A stretch of DNA of 64,000 nt from Doryteuthis pealeii (taxonomy: Eukaryota > Mollusca > Cephalopoda > Myopsida > Loliginidae). The translations under genes were made by a program, and so were the position numbers. Shown here one piece after another: positions 46,471 to 57,959 of the stretch; positions within the stretch are counted from its first letter, which is position 1, and each line of letters starts with the position of its first letter. Location of the stretch: positions 73,827,707 to 73,891,706 of the forward strand of contig CM042151.1 of assembly GCA_023376005.1 (NCBI GenBank), given 5' to 3'. The notes beneath the pieces are model-generated. The model was given only the letters and a program-made list of their open reading frames with translations. It was not told the DNA's origin and searched no databases.

Positions 46471-46724
46471 GGTGGGAAAACTAATTATGGTGTGAATTGT
46501 GATGCATGCATGGTTTGGTGTCTTTGTTTAATTGCATATCAACTTTTTGTGGGTTATTTAATGCCTAATGCTATCCTTGTAGAAAAACAGTGGTGGTATT
46601 ATTTAACCCATTGCTAGGAGTATTATAGATGACAGAGTATAACAAATACCTGAAAAGGCAACAAAAAAAAACAACAAAAAAACAGTTGAAATGTGAGAAA
46701 AAAAAATTGTATAAATTGACAAAT

Positions 46725-47010
46725 GCATTTTTTAAGTAAAATAATTTCGAATGCATTCTTATAATAAAATAATTTCCAATGCATTCTTATAATAAAATAA
46801 AATGCATTCTTATAATAAAATAATTTCCAATGCATTCTTATAATAAATAATTTCCAATGCATTCTAATAAAATAATTTCCAATGCATTCTTATAATAATA
46901 TAATTTCCAATACATTTCCAATGCATCATAAATGATTTTACTATAGTAAAATCATTTATGATGCATAAATGATTTACTATAGTAAAATCATTTATGATGC
47001 ATTCTTATGG
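46725..47010 (+). repeat. Tandem array of 28-29-base units ending in nested palindromes
   Basis: TTATAATAAAATAATTTCCA with ATGCATTC repeats about seven times, a relative of the arrays at 39775 and 40675. At 46921-46966 lies a perfect 46-base palindrome (ATGCATCATAAATGATTTTA and its complement), and a second, slightly shorter one overlaps it to about 47001. Confidence 0.85.
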
Positions 47011-47429
47011 TAAAATCCTTCAGCTAAACTGCGATTTCAGCTAAACTGCTGGGAATGCTAATGTATATGGTTTCTTAACATCAGGATATAAAATAACTCT
47101 AACCAGGTTGACATGCCATTAAAATCAATCTGAGTAAATCTATAAAATATTTATTAAGACATGTGCAAAAGTATCCAGCTTACTGTGTTTACTTAGTAAA
47201 TCTTTTATAATACTCATTCACTAGCCTGGTTACGTGGGGGCACTACTCATGTAGTGTGTCTTGGGTTGGAATAGCCTGACAGATCCCATCCATCTCTAGG
47301 TCCCCACCTAGTTTTGAATTCAGAGTTTTCTTTCTGCTAGACAGGTTGCCATAGCAAGGTTAAAGAGCACAGTCTGCTCTATTATTTGCCCACAGTCGGA
47401 TTCATACCATTCCCAATGGTATGAGTACT

Positions 47430-47525
47430 AAGTGAAATGCAAATAGCCTTGTTCAGGATTTGAACTCATGTAACCAAGTATGGTTATATGGCAATAAACA
47501 GTACACCACGAGTGCCTCATAATAT
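47430..47525 (-). repeat. Possible tRNA-derived repeat head
   Basis: Minus strand GGCACTCGTGGTGTACTG (box A-like) and CATGAGTTCAAATCCTGAAC (box B-like), 60-65 bases apart. The rest of 47010-47770 shows no gene. Confidence 0.35.
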
Positions 47526-47770
47526 AATATTCCCCGTAAAATGAAAAATTTAAAAAAATGTGTGTGAAAAAGGCTTTTGAAAGCATGTGAAAAAAAAGGT
47601 GCAGGAAACTTAGTCTCTAAAAACATGAGTTATCTCCCTCTAACTCTAGCTTAGAACATCTATAGTTTTAGTTGGTACAAACCAATAAAAAGTTGAACAA
47701 ATGCTAAATTTAGTTTGAATTTAGCTGCTACAAATTCTAAAAAACTCAGTACTTATTATAAAAAAAATTT

Positions 47771-48017
47771 CAGTCAGCGGGGCGGCCTAATGTAAGTATT
47801 AGACAGACAGCAAGGGAGTCTATCCTCTTTCCACTAGCACTAGACCAAGGAGATTGTTTTGAAGCATTGAAGATGGATTGCCATACCTACCATCAGCTCC
47901 TCACTTCACCACACAGATCCCTGTGCTACTCATACGCTGAGTTGGCGAGGGCCGGTATTGAAACAGGAACCTCGTGGTTCCCAGGCGAACGCTCTACCAA
48001 CTAAGCTAAACCAGTCC
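47771..48017 (-). repeat. tRNA-derived SINE, full-length
   Basis: Minus strand TTTAGCTTAGTTGGTAGAGC, GTTTCAATACCGGCCCTCGC, CAACTCAGCGTATGAGTAGC, and the tail up to GGCCGCCCCGCTGAC. Its ends are slightly better kept than in the 43497 copy. Confidence 0.85.
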
Positions 48018-49720
48018 TTTCCAAAATTTCATAGTCCAAACTTGTACATGGGTGCATGTTTTACACAAATAAGTATGATAGTTTACCCCAAATTTGGAGT
48101 TTTCGGTATGTTTTAAAACAGTTGCTCGAGACTTCTTTCTTTTGTCCCAGGAAGCTGAAACACAGTTTACTCTGAAAACATTCTGATTCACTCTACCCCC
48201 CACCCCTGTCAAAACAGGTCGCCGCTACCCACAACTTTGTCACTAGACTAGGTCGCATTTCGTTTCCGTCCCATCTAATGCCACCAAATGTTACCCCCCC
48301 CCTTACATTTTAGGCCCGGAATCAACCTCCCCTATAAATACTTTTGGACTGATCTCTCTTTACTGCGTATTTTCCACTCTTTCTCCCCTCTTAAAGAGAC
48401 GGGGAAAATGGGTGTATATTATTTGGAAATTCTTTAGTCAGTCACGTGCGTAATTGTACCTTGCGTCATCTCTTCCGAGAGACTGATATTTGCTGACCAA
48501 CTTTGGCACCAGACCTAATTTATATTTTAACTGGTTGGGGTGGAGAGGGGGCGAATTCCCAAAGTTTGTGTTTTGTGTAGTGCATTAAAAATAACAACAA
48601 AAATCCAAACGGGGGATGGAACAAAAAAAAGACGAAGATTGTGCTGCGCCAATATCTTCCAAGTAGGAAGGGCTTCGAAAATGAGAATTCGTAATCAAAT
48701 CCTGTGTTTCATTAGGGCTTGCTTTACGCACACGCACATACATATACACGCGCACACACAAACAGATATACACGCGTGCACACACTTAAAAACTAGGTCG
48801 CAACTTATCAATGCTAACATTATTATTTAGAAGTTAATTTAAAATACATAAAAAACTCCCTCATAAAAAAAATCCCCCTTTTTTTTACTAATAGAGAAAA
48901 AAAGGGGTATTTTTGATATTAAAAATCTGAAAATAGTTAAAAAGAAAACTAAAAAAACAACAAAACACACACACACAACAAGGAAGTTAGGAGACCATGA
49001 AAACTTGTTTAACGTTACTACAACAGTCAACATTGTTTACTAAACAAAAACACGAGAACGAAAGTATTAAAGACTGAACTCTAATCAAAACTACAGAAAT
49101 AAATAAATAAATAATATCTTATATATTAGAAAATTATTTAGTTTACTCAACTTTTGATAGTTAGCTTGTAAACGTGAAGAAGTTCCTAAATAGATTTATT
49201 CTATATTTTTCGTTTATTTATTTATTTTTTCGCTTTCTTTGTTGTCTGTCAGTCAAGCGTCTATATTTTGTTTGTTTGTTTTTTGTTGTTGTTTTTTTTT
49301 TTGTGTGTGAGAGAGAGAGGGGGGGATGTTAAAATTAAGTTAAAAATTGGCCTTTATCAAAACAAACAAAAAATGAAGTAATTTTTTTTTTAAAGAAAGA
49401 AAAACATAACATACATACAACCGTACAATATTAAATAACGACTCTTGCGATATGGCTTTACGTCCCCGTCATCAACACGCTGCTACGACACGTGTCCGGT
49501 CACGTGACTATTATATTGTAAATTGCATCGAAAGTCAAACATCTATTTTTATTGTTTTTGTGCTGTTTTTTTTTATCACAAATGTTTTAGGGGAAAACAA
49601 ACAGCTTTTAGTTATTTACTAACTCTAACTATATGCATAGCTCAAATGTGGCACAAGGCCTGAGAATCGGACTCACTAACAATGGTCTGCGAATGGTATA
49701 TTTTTTTTATGAAATAAAAT
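48018..49720. other. Low-repeat AT-rich stretch with CA-rich microsatellite, no supported gene
   Basis: Locally GC-richer at 48200-48760, with a TATAAATA at 48332 and CACGTG-containing DNA near 49490-49505, which would suit a promoter, but no exon follows that I can support. (CA/CG)n at 48725-48786. (GA)n next to a G run at 49308-49326. Confidence 0.5.
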
Positions 49721-49724
49721 AGGG

Positions 49725-50100
49725 AAAAAATATTTCATCTAATATATTTTAGGAAAAACCTATTTCAAACATAATTTCATTAAAAGGTAAGTAATTATGG
49801 AAATTTTCGTGAAAATCGGACCATTAATTGATTTTTCATAGAATTTTCAAAAAGCCGTAAATTGTTTTTGGCTACGTAAATTTCAATTGATTAAACGGTG
49901 CAAAAATGTAAACATTGTTTTTCGTTTATAATTTTCGTTATTTCCATAAGCTGATTTTTTTGTTTTTAATTCTCAGGAGTTTTTTTTTTTTTTTAATGTA
50001 TATTCTTTCGAATGGACAAACATTTTTTCAAGATAATATTAACCGTTATGCAAGTTTCATTGTATTAAATAGGGGGGGGGGTCAAAGGGAAAATTGGTGA
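49725..50100 (+). repeat. Direct repeat pair, member 1 (about 370 bases)
   Basis: Shares AAAATCGGACCATTAATTGA, TTTCAATTGATTAAACGGTG and TTCTTTCGAATGGACAAA, and a terminal G9-10 run, with 51585-51955. Similarity is moderate, so the pair is old. Confidence 0.75.
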
Positions 50101-50204
50101 TACCTAAACTACACAAACCTGGGATTCCCTACTTCTACATAACTATTAGTAATTAATTTGTATTATTAATGAAATGTTGCAAATTTATATAAATCAATAT
50201 ATAA

Positions 50205-50665
50205 TATATAAAGGCAATTTCAAATACATATATTTTTTTTGGCTAAACTTGCAAATCGGTCGGAAAATTAGGGTGACCCAGAAAAAACAGAACCCACAAA
50301 TTTTGTAATAAAACTGTTAATTCTAACTTGGGGGGGGGGTTAGGGTTAGTGTTAGGGTTGGGATTAGTTTAATGGGAAAATAAATAAATTGGGTTCTGTT
50401 TTTTTTTCTGTATACGGGGAGACCCAGAAAAAAACAGAACCCACAAATTTTGTAATAAAATTGTTAATTTTAACTAGGAGGGTTTAGGGTTAGGGTTTAA
50501 GGTTGGTTTAATGGGAAAATAAATAAATCATTTGGGTTCTGTTTTTTCTGGGTCACCCTGTAATATGTTTTCATTTTCCGACCGATTTGCAAGTTTAGCC
50601 ATTTTCTTTTTTTTATAGTTTTGTTAGTATAATTACATACATTTGAAATTGTCTATAGATTTATT
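50205..50665. mobile_element. Nested fold-back: outer palindrome with two inner MITEs in its centre
   Basis: Outer arms GGCTAAACTTGCAAATCGGT (50240) and ACCGATTTGCAAGTTTAGCC (50580-50600) pair. Inside them, two tandem copies of an element with GGGTGACCCAGAAAAAACAG ends lie at about 50270-50425 and 50420-50562, each with an AGGGTTAGGGTT-like centre. The inner family is the same as at 26721-27400. Confidence 0.8.
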
Positions 50666-50669
50666 ATAA

Positions 50670-51584
50670 GCTGTTATTTAACAGCCTGTAAAGAGCTTAT
50701 ATAACAGATTACCATTACATGTTACATTTTCAAGCCAGGAACCCAGGGTGAGAGAGGCCTACGATCGAGGTAGGCTCAGGGTTTTAAAGGGTTAAAAAAA
50801 TATTACCACGAAATGAATTGCATCGTCTTTGGAGAAAATATTATGGTTGCGTTTTAAGATAGGACTTTTTTCCTGTGTTTGTTTTGAATTGTTTTTGTTT
50901 TTTGAGGGAGTAAAAGTCCATTAATAAAAAAAAAAAGACTGATTAAAACTTACTGTTGTATGAACCAGTGTTTTTCAAAAAGAAAAAAATTATACTCCGA
51001 CCAACAGCTATAACAACAATTTGAATTACGACCCATTAAAACTAAATGTAATGAAAATGTGATAAGAAATGCCGAGTAAATCTAAGACAAACACTGTTAT
51101 ATCACGACCCACTGAAGAGTCGGGACCCATAGTTTGAGTGTCCTGGCTATGACGTTAAGTAGGTACCACCAAAATAGGTCACGTGATCATTTTAGGCCAT
51201 ATTGAAGAAAGAAACGTAAATATTTTTTTAACTTTATTTTTTTAAATCTCCCAAAAAAAGAAATAACGGACACAAAAAGTTGTTACGAAGAAAAAACAGT
51301 TAATTCAAAGATTGGGGAAAAATTACTCACGTTGTCTTGAAAAATAAGTGAAACAGTCCGTTTTTTTTTTTTTTACATCAGGGTCGATTTCTTTATTGAT
51401 ATTTTTTAGCAGAATTATGTATTCATGGTACTTAATAAAAAGTTCTGATACGAAACTTATAAAAATCCTATGATCTAATTATTCAGACACTTATCTTTAT
51501 AGAAAAAAAAGTAAAAATCGTTTTTTGCCGGTTCATTTTTTCATATTTCATAAAATAAAATTTACGGTAGACCCCGTAAAAATA
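50670..51584. other. AT-rich stretch without a supported gene
   Basis: Only poly-A/T runs and a short R1-like scrap (GAGTGTCCTGGCTATGACG, 51137) were seen. Confidence 0.5.
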
Positions 51585-51955
51585 TATATTTCCCCAAATA
51601 TGTCTTAGAAAAAACTATTTCAGACATATTTGCATCAAAATGTAAATAATTATTGAAATTTTCATGAAAATCGGACCATTAATTGATTTTTGATACAATT
51701 TAAAAAAAAAACGGTAGTCATAACTTTTTTTTTTTTGGCTACGTTAAATTTCAATTGATTTAACGGTGCAAAAATGAAAACATTGTTTTTTGTTTATAAT
51801 TTTCATTATTTCCGTGAGCCGAATTTTAAAAAAACCCATCATGCTTTTTTTAAAAGGTTTCTTCTTTCGAATGGACAAAAAAAAATCCAGATGATATTAA
51901 CCTTTATGTAAGTCTCATTGTGTTAAATATGGGGGGGGGGGTAAATTACACAGGG
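51585..51955 (+). repeat. Direct repeat pair, member 2
   Basis: Partner of 49725-50100, in the same direction about 1.86 kb downstream, also ending in a G-run (51931-51942). Confidence 0.75.
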
Positions 51956-51959
51956 TAAA

Positions 51960-52240
51960 TTGGTGGTACCTAACGTTAAGACTATATCTCGTGGTGAAGT
52001 TCCAATTGTGGAGCTTTGGAGAGTGTGGAGTACCCTTTCATCACCATTAGTCCAATGTTCCTGCCAACCCGGAGTGGTAGTACCTGTTAGGGTCCCATCT
52101 ATGGGTTAAATATATCAGAATGAGTTTTAAAAAATGTGTTTAAAAAATTGATTTAATCAAAAATGAATACCCAACAAACGTTTTACTTTTAGGCATAAAA
52201 TAACCCAATTAGAATTGACATACCGTAAGATCCAACAAAC
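51960..52240 (-). repeat. Dispersed repeat R1, first half
   Basis: CTAACGTTAAGACTATATCT, GGAGTGGTAGTACCTGTTAG and GACATACCGTAAGATCCAAC. Confidence 0.75.
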
Positions 52241-52339
52241 CCATTGTTTGAAAAGCCCTTTATCAAACAATACAACAGCTATTTTTCGTATTGTGTTATC
52301 CAAAATAACAAGATTTGATTATTTACAAAACCTGGCTTA

Positions 52340-52425
52340 GTTGTAGCACATGGGTATCGGGGCACCCAGTGAGGCGCGAACTTACGATCAATGATTTATT
52401 AACCATTACACCACGCAAGACATTA
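52340..52425 (-). repeat. tRNA-derived repeat head
   Basis: Minus strand GCGTGGTGTAATGGTTAATA (box A-like), then GTAAGTTCGCGCCTCACTGG (box B-like). The spacing fits a tRNA, but arm pairing is incomplete. From 52430 to 53035 the DNA is AT-rich and empty. Confidence 0.4.
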
Positions 52426-53049
52426 AAATTTTGATTAAAAAAAATTGTGCTAATTTTGTAGCCTCTTTAAGCCTATTATGTTTTTTTATTATTCAACTTT
52501 TCGGTTTATTTACGAAACGAAATAATCATTTGTATTTTCCTAATTCACAACGACTTTAAAAAACAAAAACAAGAAAAACTATAAACTTAACAAAAAACTT
52601 AATCAATTCAGTTAGTTCAAAATAATAAATGACTAAATAGATATTTAAATAAATAATTAGATAAAAATAACAATGATTTATTTAAAATAAAATCTTACCA
52701 TTCTTTGCTTTTGTTTTTTTAACACCAACACTTTTTTAAAAAACACAGGGGTTTATTTTGTTCTTTTTTTTAAACCCAGGAATATACGTTCTTTAAAATC
52801 CACACTGGAATATTTCATCATTAAAAAAACGACTTTCTCGTTTTCTTAAACACTCAATAAAGAAACAAGCAAATAGAATTAAGTAAACAATAATTCTACT
52901 TCACTTAACAAAGAATATCATTACCTTGTTTTGTCGTCCTACCGACCTAAACCGGTCTTGAACAAAAACAGTTCCTACTGAACGGTTATCCAGTAGTTAT
53001 TCCCTTAGACTAGGGCTTCTCAAAATGCTCCTTGGTGAATAATGGTGAA

Positions 53050-53730
53050 TAGAATTTTGGGTAATAAAAGACTATTTGCTCGTAAATTCCTACCATAAAA
53101 TAAACTGAACCCCCATTTTATGTCCGTGTTTTTGTATTAGATGTTTTATTTTTCTTGCACCCGTTATTTTACAATACAAAATATATTTTATTTATTTATT
53201 TTAATATACATTTCAATGTGCGTATTCTAAAAGTTTTTATTTTGTGAGAATGTTTAGTTTTAAAATAGGGGCTCGTTTTACAATTTAGGCATAAATTGAA
53301 TCCTTTTATGACCGTAATTTTATTTTTTCGTCGACGATGATTAAAATCTGACGTTTTTATTTTAGAGTACCAAAGCCAAAAAGAAAAGAAATAACAACAA
53401 CAAAAAGTAATATTCAACTTTTTACTCGTAAATTCCTGCCATAAAATTATGCTTGGGCATTTTATCGTAGGAATTTACGAGTAAAAAATTGAAGTGTAAA
53501 AACGAACCCCCATTTTAAAACTAAGCATTCTCACATAATAAAAGCTTTTAGAATATACACATTGAAGTGAATATTAAAATAAATAAAGGAAATATATTTA
53601 GTATTGTAACATAATGGGTGCAAGAAAAATAAAACATTTATTGCAAAAACACGGACATAAAATGGGGGTTCAGTTTATTTTATGGTAGGAATTTACGAGC
53701 AAATAGTCCTTTATTACCAAATTTTGGCGG
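53050..53730. mobile_element. Large fold-back element with an inner hairpin using the same end sequence
   Basis: Arms 53052-53278 and 53498-53725 are inverted (GCTCGTAAATTCCTACCATA against TATGGTAGGAATTTACGAGC). The loop holds a second palindrome at about 53412-53492, again ending in CTCGTAAATTCC and GGAATTTACGAG, so the same terminal sequence occurs four times. Confidence 0.85.
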
Positions 53731-53869
53731 GATAAATTTACCTGTTTGCATTTAAAACTCCCTTAATAACAGGGGAACACAAAACGCTGGATCATGTAGA
53801 CTAGGTATATCCAATTCGTCGAAAAATCCGTGTATTATTTTTCAATATAATTCCCCCCCCCCCTTGAAA

Positions 53870-54650
53870 AAAAATTACTAAAAATCAGGGAATTATCCAT
53901 TTTTAATGAAATTTTCAGTGTTGATATATCAATGAATGACTTGTATAATGCATCAGTTATTTCATTTAAAAACTTTCTGATTTTTTTCAGGTCACTTAAT
54001 TATGGCCCCACCCCTTTATATTTGGGGTGCCAAATATCGGTGGGGTTATATAATTTTGAAACTATAAATAAAAAAGACAAAAGACCGAAGGTGTGAATAG
54101 AAAAAAAAAAAATTTAGTTGAGCTAGTCTGGTAGAAAATAAGTACCAAAAATTGGAAAATTAAATTTAAAAAAAAAAAGAAAAAATTGCTGGAGATTTTT
54201 TTTTTTTACTCTGTGGTTCAAGTATATAATTGCCTATTATAAGTGAAAAAATATACATCGATTTTTGTTCTGTTTAAAATGGTGGGAGCTTAAATAATAC
54301 ATTGAGAATTCTCGAAAAATTAATACATAACAATACTAAATTAAGCTTGTTATTAAATAAATACTTGTTTTTATTATCTAAAAATATGAAATTAAAAAAT
54401 TAAAATTAGTCATTTCATATTTTAAAAGAATTTTATCTATCAATTAGGTATATACATTCTTTCCTCAAAGGCATCTATGATGGTAACAAATAGTGATATT
54501 TACTTTAAAGAATTTCAATTCATTTCCATTGAATCAGTTTGATTGAAACTATTCAGTAATTTAAAAAAGTGAATTCATTGATTAATAAGTCAACACTGAA
54601 AATTTTATTAAAATAAGATAATTCCCTGATTCTTGGAGAGTTTTTGTTTA
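53870..54650. mobile_element. Inverted-repeat element related to the MITE at 57960
   Basis: AATCAGGGAATTATCC and GAAATTTTCAGTGTTGATAT (53884-53940) are inverted at 54585-54640 (AACACTGAAAATTTTATT, GATAATTCCCTGATTC). About 550 bases lie between, much more than in the 57960 copy, so it may contain an insertion. Confidence 0.65.
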
Positions 54651-55275
54651 TCAATCTGGATAAATAAATTATCATTTACTACCTCCTGTAGATCCTGTTA
54701 AACATATTTAAAAAAAAAGACTTTGCTTCTCAAGATATTTGGAACGAAACAAATTATATCATATTTAAATAAATATCAACAATTTAGTCATTTTTCTGCT
54801 CATAGTGAATTTTAAGTTTTTTGTTATTGATTTATAAGAAGAAACTTTTAATTTTTCTTTTAAATTATTATGAAAGTGTTGTAAAAACATTTGTTTTGAA
54901 TATATCATAAATTTTCACTTAGCCATTTTTTAGCAAAATTTAGTTGTTTAAAATGTATTACAAATAAATAACAAATGTCATTTTTTTTTTAACTGATGCT
55001 CATTATGTTACTACTTTTTTACTTAAACAAAAATTTGACCTTAAATAATCAATTTAATTAATTTTAATTAGTTTTTAAAATGAAAATGAGAGAAGATTTT
55101 GGCAGTGCCTACCATTAAAATAATTTAAGAATTAAAGGTGTTTTTGCATTCATAGATTACTGATGCTTTTCTCATTTAAATTATTTGACTGAATTTTTGC
55201 AATGAGACTTCATAAGTATTATTTTGATTTTTCAGACTGCTGTTCATCTTTATCGAGATAATATAAAAACACAAT
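54651..55275. other. AT-rich stretch without a supported gene
   Basis: No repeat partner in this window and no reading frame of note. Confidence 0.5.
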
Positions 55276-55276
55276 A

Positions 55277-55795
55277 TATTCAACGTTGTATCCTATATAT
55301 GACTTTAAGTGGACCAAGTATAGAGATGAACACAATATGGGAACACATATGTTGGCTATATGTGACTTTTTAAGTGGACCAAGTATAGAATGAAAACAAT
55401 ATGGAACACATATGTTGGGTATAGTGACTTTTTAAGTGGACCAAGTATAGAAATGAAAACAATATGAAACACATATGTTGGGCTATAGTGACTTTTTAAG
55501 TGGATATAGAAATGAAAACAATATGAGACACATATGTTGGGCTATAGTGACTTTTTAAGTGGACCAAGTATAGAAATGAAAACAATATGAGAACACATAT
55601 GTTGGGCTATAGTGACTTTTTAAGTGGACCAAGTATAGAAATGAAAACAATATGAGAACACATATGTTGGGCTATTGTGACTTTTTAAGTGGACCAAGTA
55701 TAGAGATGAAAACAATATGAGAACACATATGTTGGGCTATAGTGATCTCTTGAGTAGACCAAGTATAGAGATCAACACAATATGGGAACCAATAA
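55277..55795 (+). repeat. Tandem array, 65-base unit, about eight copies
   Basis: Unit TGTTGGGCTATAGTGACTTT, TTAAGTGGACCAAGTATAGA, AATGAAAACAATATGAGAAC, ACATA. Central units are nearly identical, and the outer ones carry GAGATGAACACAATATGGG variants. One unit (about 55500) has a 10-base deletion. Confidence 0.92.
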
Positions 55796-56108
55796 TGGAA
55801 AAGATTAGCTTAAATTATTTTTTTTTAAGTAAATTACTTTAGAAATTAAGAATTATAGGGAGAATAACTAATGCCATTGGATTTTGATTTTATGATTTGA
55901 GTTTCCAAGGAATGTCAATAAACAATTTTTTTTTTAAATGATTTTGATGCTTCTCGTGATGCTTCTCGGATTGATGGGCGTGCAAAAACAATGACATCAT
56001 TATTTGAATGAGATTTTCAAAATTTCTTCAACACCTTGTTTGCTCAACAGAAAAACTATTCAAAATGATTTCTCAGGTTGAATCATTGCTATTCTCAGAC
56101 AGACAAGG

Positions 56109-56154
56109 AACACCTGAAGAAGACAGGAGAGTACAATGACCTAAATATTGTGTT
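56109..56154 (+). ncRNA. Decayed hammerhead-like motif
   Basis: AACAC, CTGAAGA (56114-56120), a remnant stem, TAAATATT where GAAACGTT would stand, then GTGTT, which pairs with AACAC. Helix I is kept, the core is not. The surrounding AT-rich DNA from 55796 to 56530 shows no gene. Confidence 0.4.
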
Positions 56155-56529
56155 TTCATATATCATAATAAAGATGATGATAACATTCCGAAAAATCAAA
56201 ATAATTGTAGTTTAAAATAAAAATGAAACTCTTACCTTGGGCTTGAAAGAAAATGGTGCCCGAAATTTAAATTTTTTTTTATAAGAGTACAGACTGGAAA
56301 TGAGGGGCTTGGTGGGAGTGGAGTGGAGTGGAGTCATCAATAAGCCAAATTTTTTGGCAGTTGGTGAGTTGTTATTTGGAAGGCAAGCTATCGCAAGCTG
56401 ATCAGATAATTAACAGGTAAATTAATTATTATTTGTCTGAATTTTTCTAGATGATGCTTGATGTCTATAATTTTGATTTTCCAGGCTGTTGTTCTCATCT
56501 TTTTTGTGGTGTAAGGTACAAGGTATATA

Positions 56530-56965
56530 TATCTATGGTATAACTGGTTGAAACAAACAACTCCAACACGAGTGTAGAACATAAAATAATGGACTTTAAT
56601 AAAAGCACATGGAGAGACATTTATCACATATACAAGAAATACGTATAAGGCACAAGGTACAATAAGAACATAAACAATAGTTACCTACATGTACATATAA
56701 AATATATAGATAGAGTTATGGATAGTCCATAAGGTTAAAGTCACTTACTGACTTAGTCCGTACATGGGGGATAGAGGCCCCCACGAGGATGGGGTGTAGA
56801 CACAAATGTCTAACCCATGTTGTCCAGTCCAAGAAGAAGGAGAAAAGAGATCTTGAATCTGGCGCTTCCTGCTTAAATACAGAAAAATGCCTGGTGGTGA
56901 GAATAAGAAATGAGAGGAAAGATAACTCTTCCAGATCCAAGGGAAGACAATCCAACAGTGGTATG
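56530..56965 (-). repeat. Dispersed repeat R2, second copy
   Basis: Minus strand GTTGGATTGTCTTCCCTTGG, GGTTAGACATTTGTGTCTAC and CTCTCCATGTGCTTTTATTA, ending GTTTGTTTCAACCAG. A decayed hammerhead-like core (56965-57015) lies just 5' of it on the same strand. Confidence 0.7.
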
Positions 56966-57015
56966 TAAAAAAATAATGTTTCAGCCACTGCATCCTCTGG
57001 CCTTCCTCAGGTGTT
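56965..57015 (-). ncRNA. Decayed hammerhead-like motif upstream of R2
   Basis: Minus strand AACAC, CTGAGGA, GGCCA paired with TGGCT, GAAAC, then ATTATTTT where GTTGTGTT would complete helix I. The differences look like CG to CA changes, as expected from cytosine deamination. Confidence 0.4.
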
Positions 57016-57109
57016 TCCTTTCTATTGATAAACGGATTGAGTTCACATGATCCGTCAATACTTGAATATCTTCCTGATGGGGCTAGTATGTGGTATTTGA
57101 GAGAAGTAC

Positions 57110-57175
57110 TTGATCATCTGCAAAGTCTTTGGCATGAAATAACCCAACAAGGGTTGACATGCTATAAAATAAAAT
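57110..57175 (-). repeat. R1 fragment
   Basis: TTTGGCATGAAATAACCCAAC and GGTTGACATGCTATAAAAT: only the 5' end of R1. Confidence 0.55.
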
Positions 57176-57245
57176 AAAAAAAGAAAGAAAAGAAAACACA
57201 GGCTGTCCCAGATCTCTTAGTACAATTAAAAGTGGGCATGAACAA

Positions 57246-57742
57246 TAGGGTAGGTTGATTTTAGAACTGTAATGTCTCCTATGTGGTGAAAGTTGTAAAT
57301 TAACATAAGGAATTACCACATGAAATATTTTTCTTCAAAACTTTGTATTCGTTTAAGGAAATAGATTTCAATCGTTTAAAATTTTATCACTGTTACAACT
57401 TAATTATTAGATAAAAATCAGTATATAGGAGGTGTCAGTGGTGATAGATATATTTTCATTTTGAATTCTAGTTTTGATATTTTCTTCATTTCATTTAAAA
57501 TGACAATCTCTTTATTTTAAATATTGAAATCGCTAAATTTTCAAACCAATTTCTCGGCTAAATGTAGCAAAAATGAGTATTTGTTTGGTTCATTTTAGCA
57601 GATGACATTTGATGCTATTTTCTCAAACAATGGTGCAAGAAAGAGATCTAATATTCGGTATCAGTATTTATTATACCAACTCACAACTTTTGCTGTTTGA
57701 GAGAATTTGATTTTTTAAAAAGTCAAAAATCAACCTACCCTA
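57246..57742. mobile_element. Terminal-inverted-repeat element, about 497 bases
   Basis: TAGGGTAGGTTGATTTT (57246-57262) and AAAATCAACCTACCCTA (57726-57742) are perfect 17-base inverted ends. The inside is AT-rich with no frame. It is a non-autonomous DNA transposon by structure. Confidence 0.75.
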
Positions 57743-57959
57743 ATGAGCAACCTTTTTTCGAAAAGCGGACTACATGGCTCATCATAAGGACTACAAAAAT
57801 TCAAAGTCATTTTTATATTGAAGCTACCTCAACCATTTTCACTGCAGAAGACCATACCAGTAAGCATCTGTCTTAGAAATAGGGAAAAGTTGATTTTTTT
57901 CTTCTTTCAGTAAAAAGATCTGGTTAAATTGAACTTAATGGACCTAAATTCCACTATCA

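Noticed and set aside
46571..46862. Overlapping open frames of 61-79 codons on the minus strand with a repeated NAF/MHWKLF phrase
   Set aside because: They are translations of the 28-29-base tandem array.
48540..48830. 96-codon open frame ending in a His/Thr-rich stretch
   Set aside because: The second half is a translated CA microsatellite. There is no motif and no flanking gene signals.
50338..50500. TTAGGG-like strings, considered as an interstitial telomere
   Set aside because: Only two to three imperfect units, inside the body of a MITE that is repeated elsewhere with the same centre.
53196..53417. 73-codon open frame on the minus strand
   Set aside because: It spans one arm and the loop of a fold-back element, with no family resemblance.
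56716..56993. 82- and 90-codon open frames on the minus strand
   Set aside because: They fall in repeat R2, and the other copy (44765-45195) does not keep either frame open.
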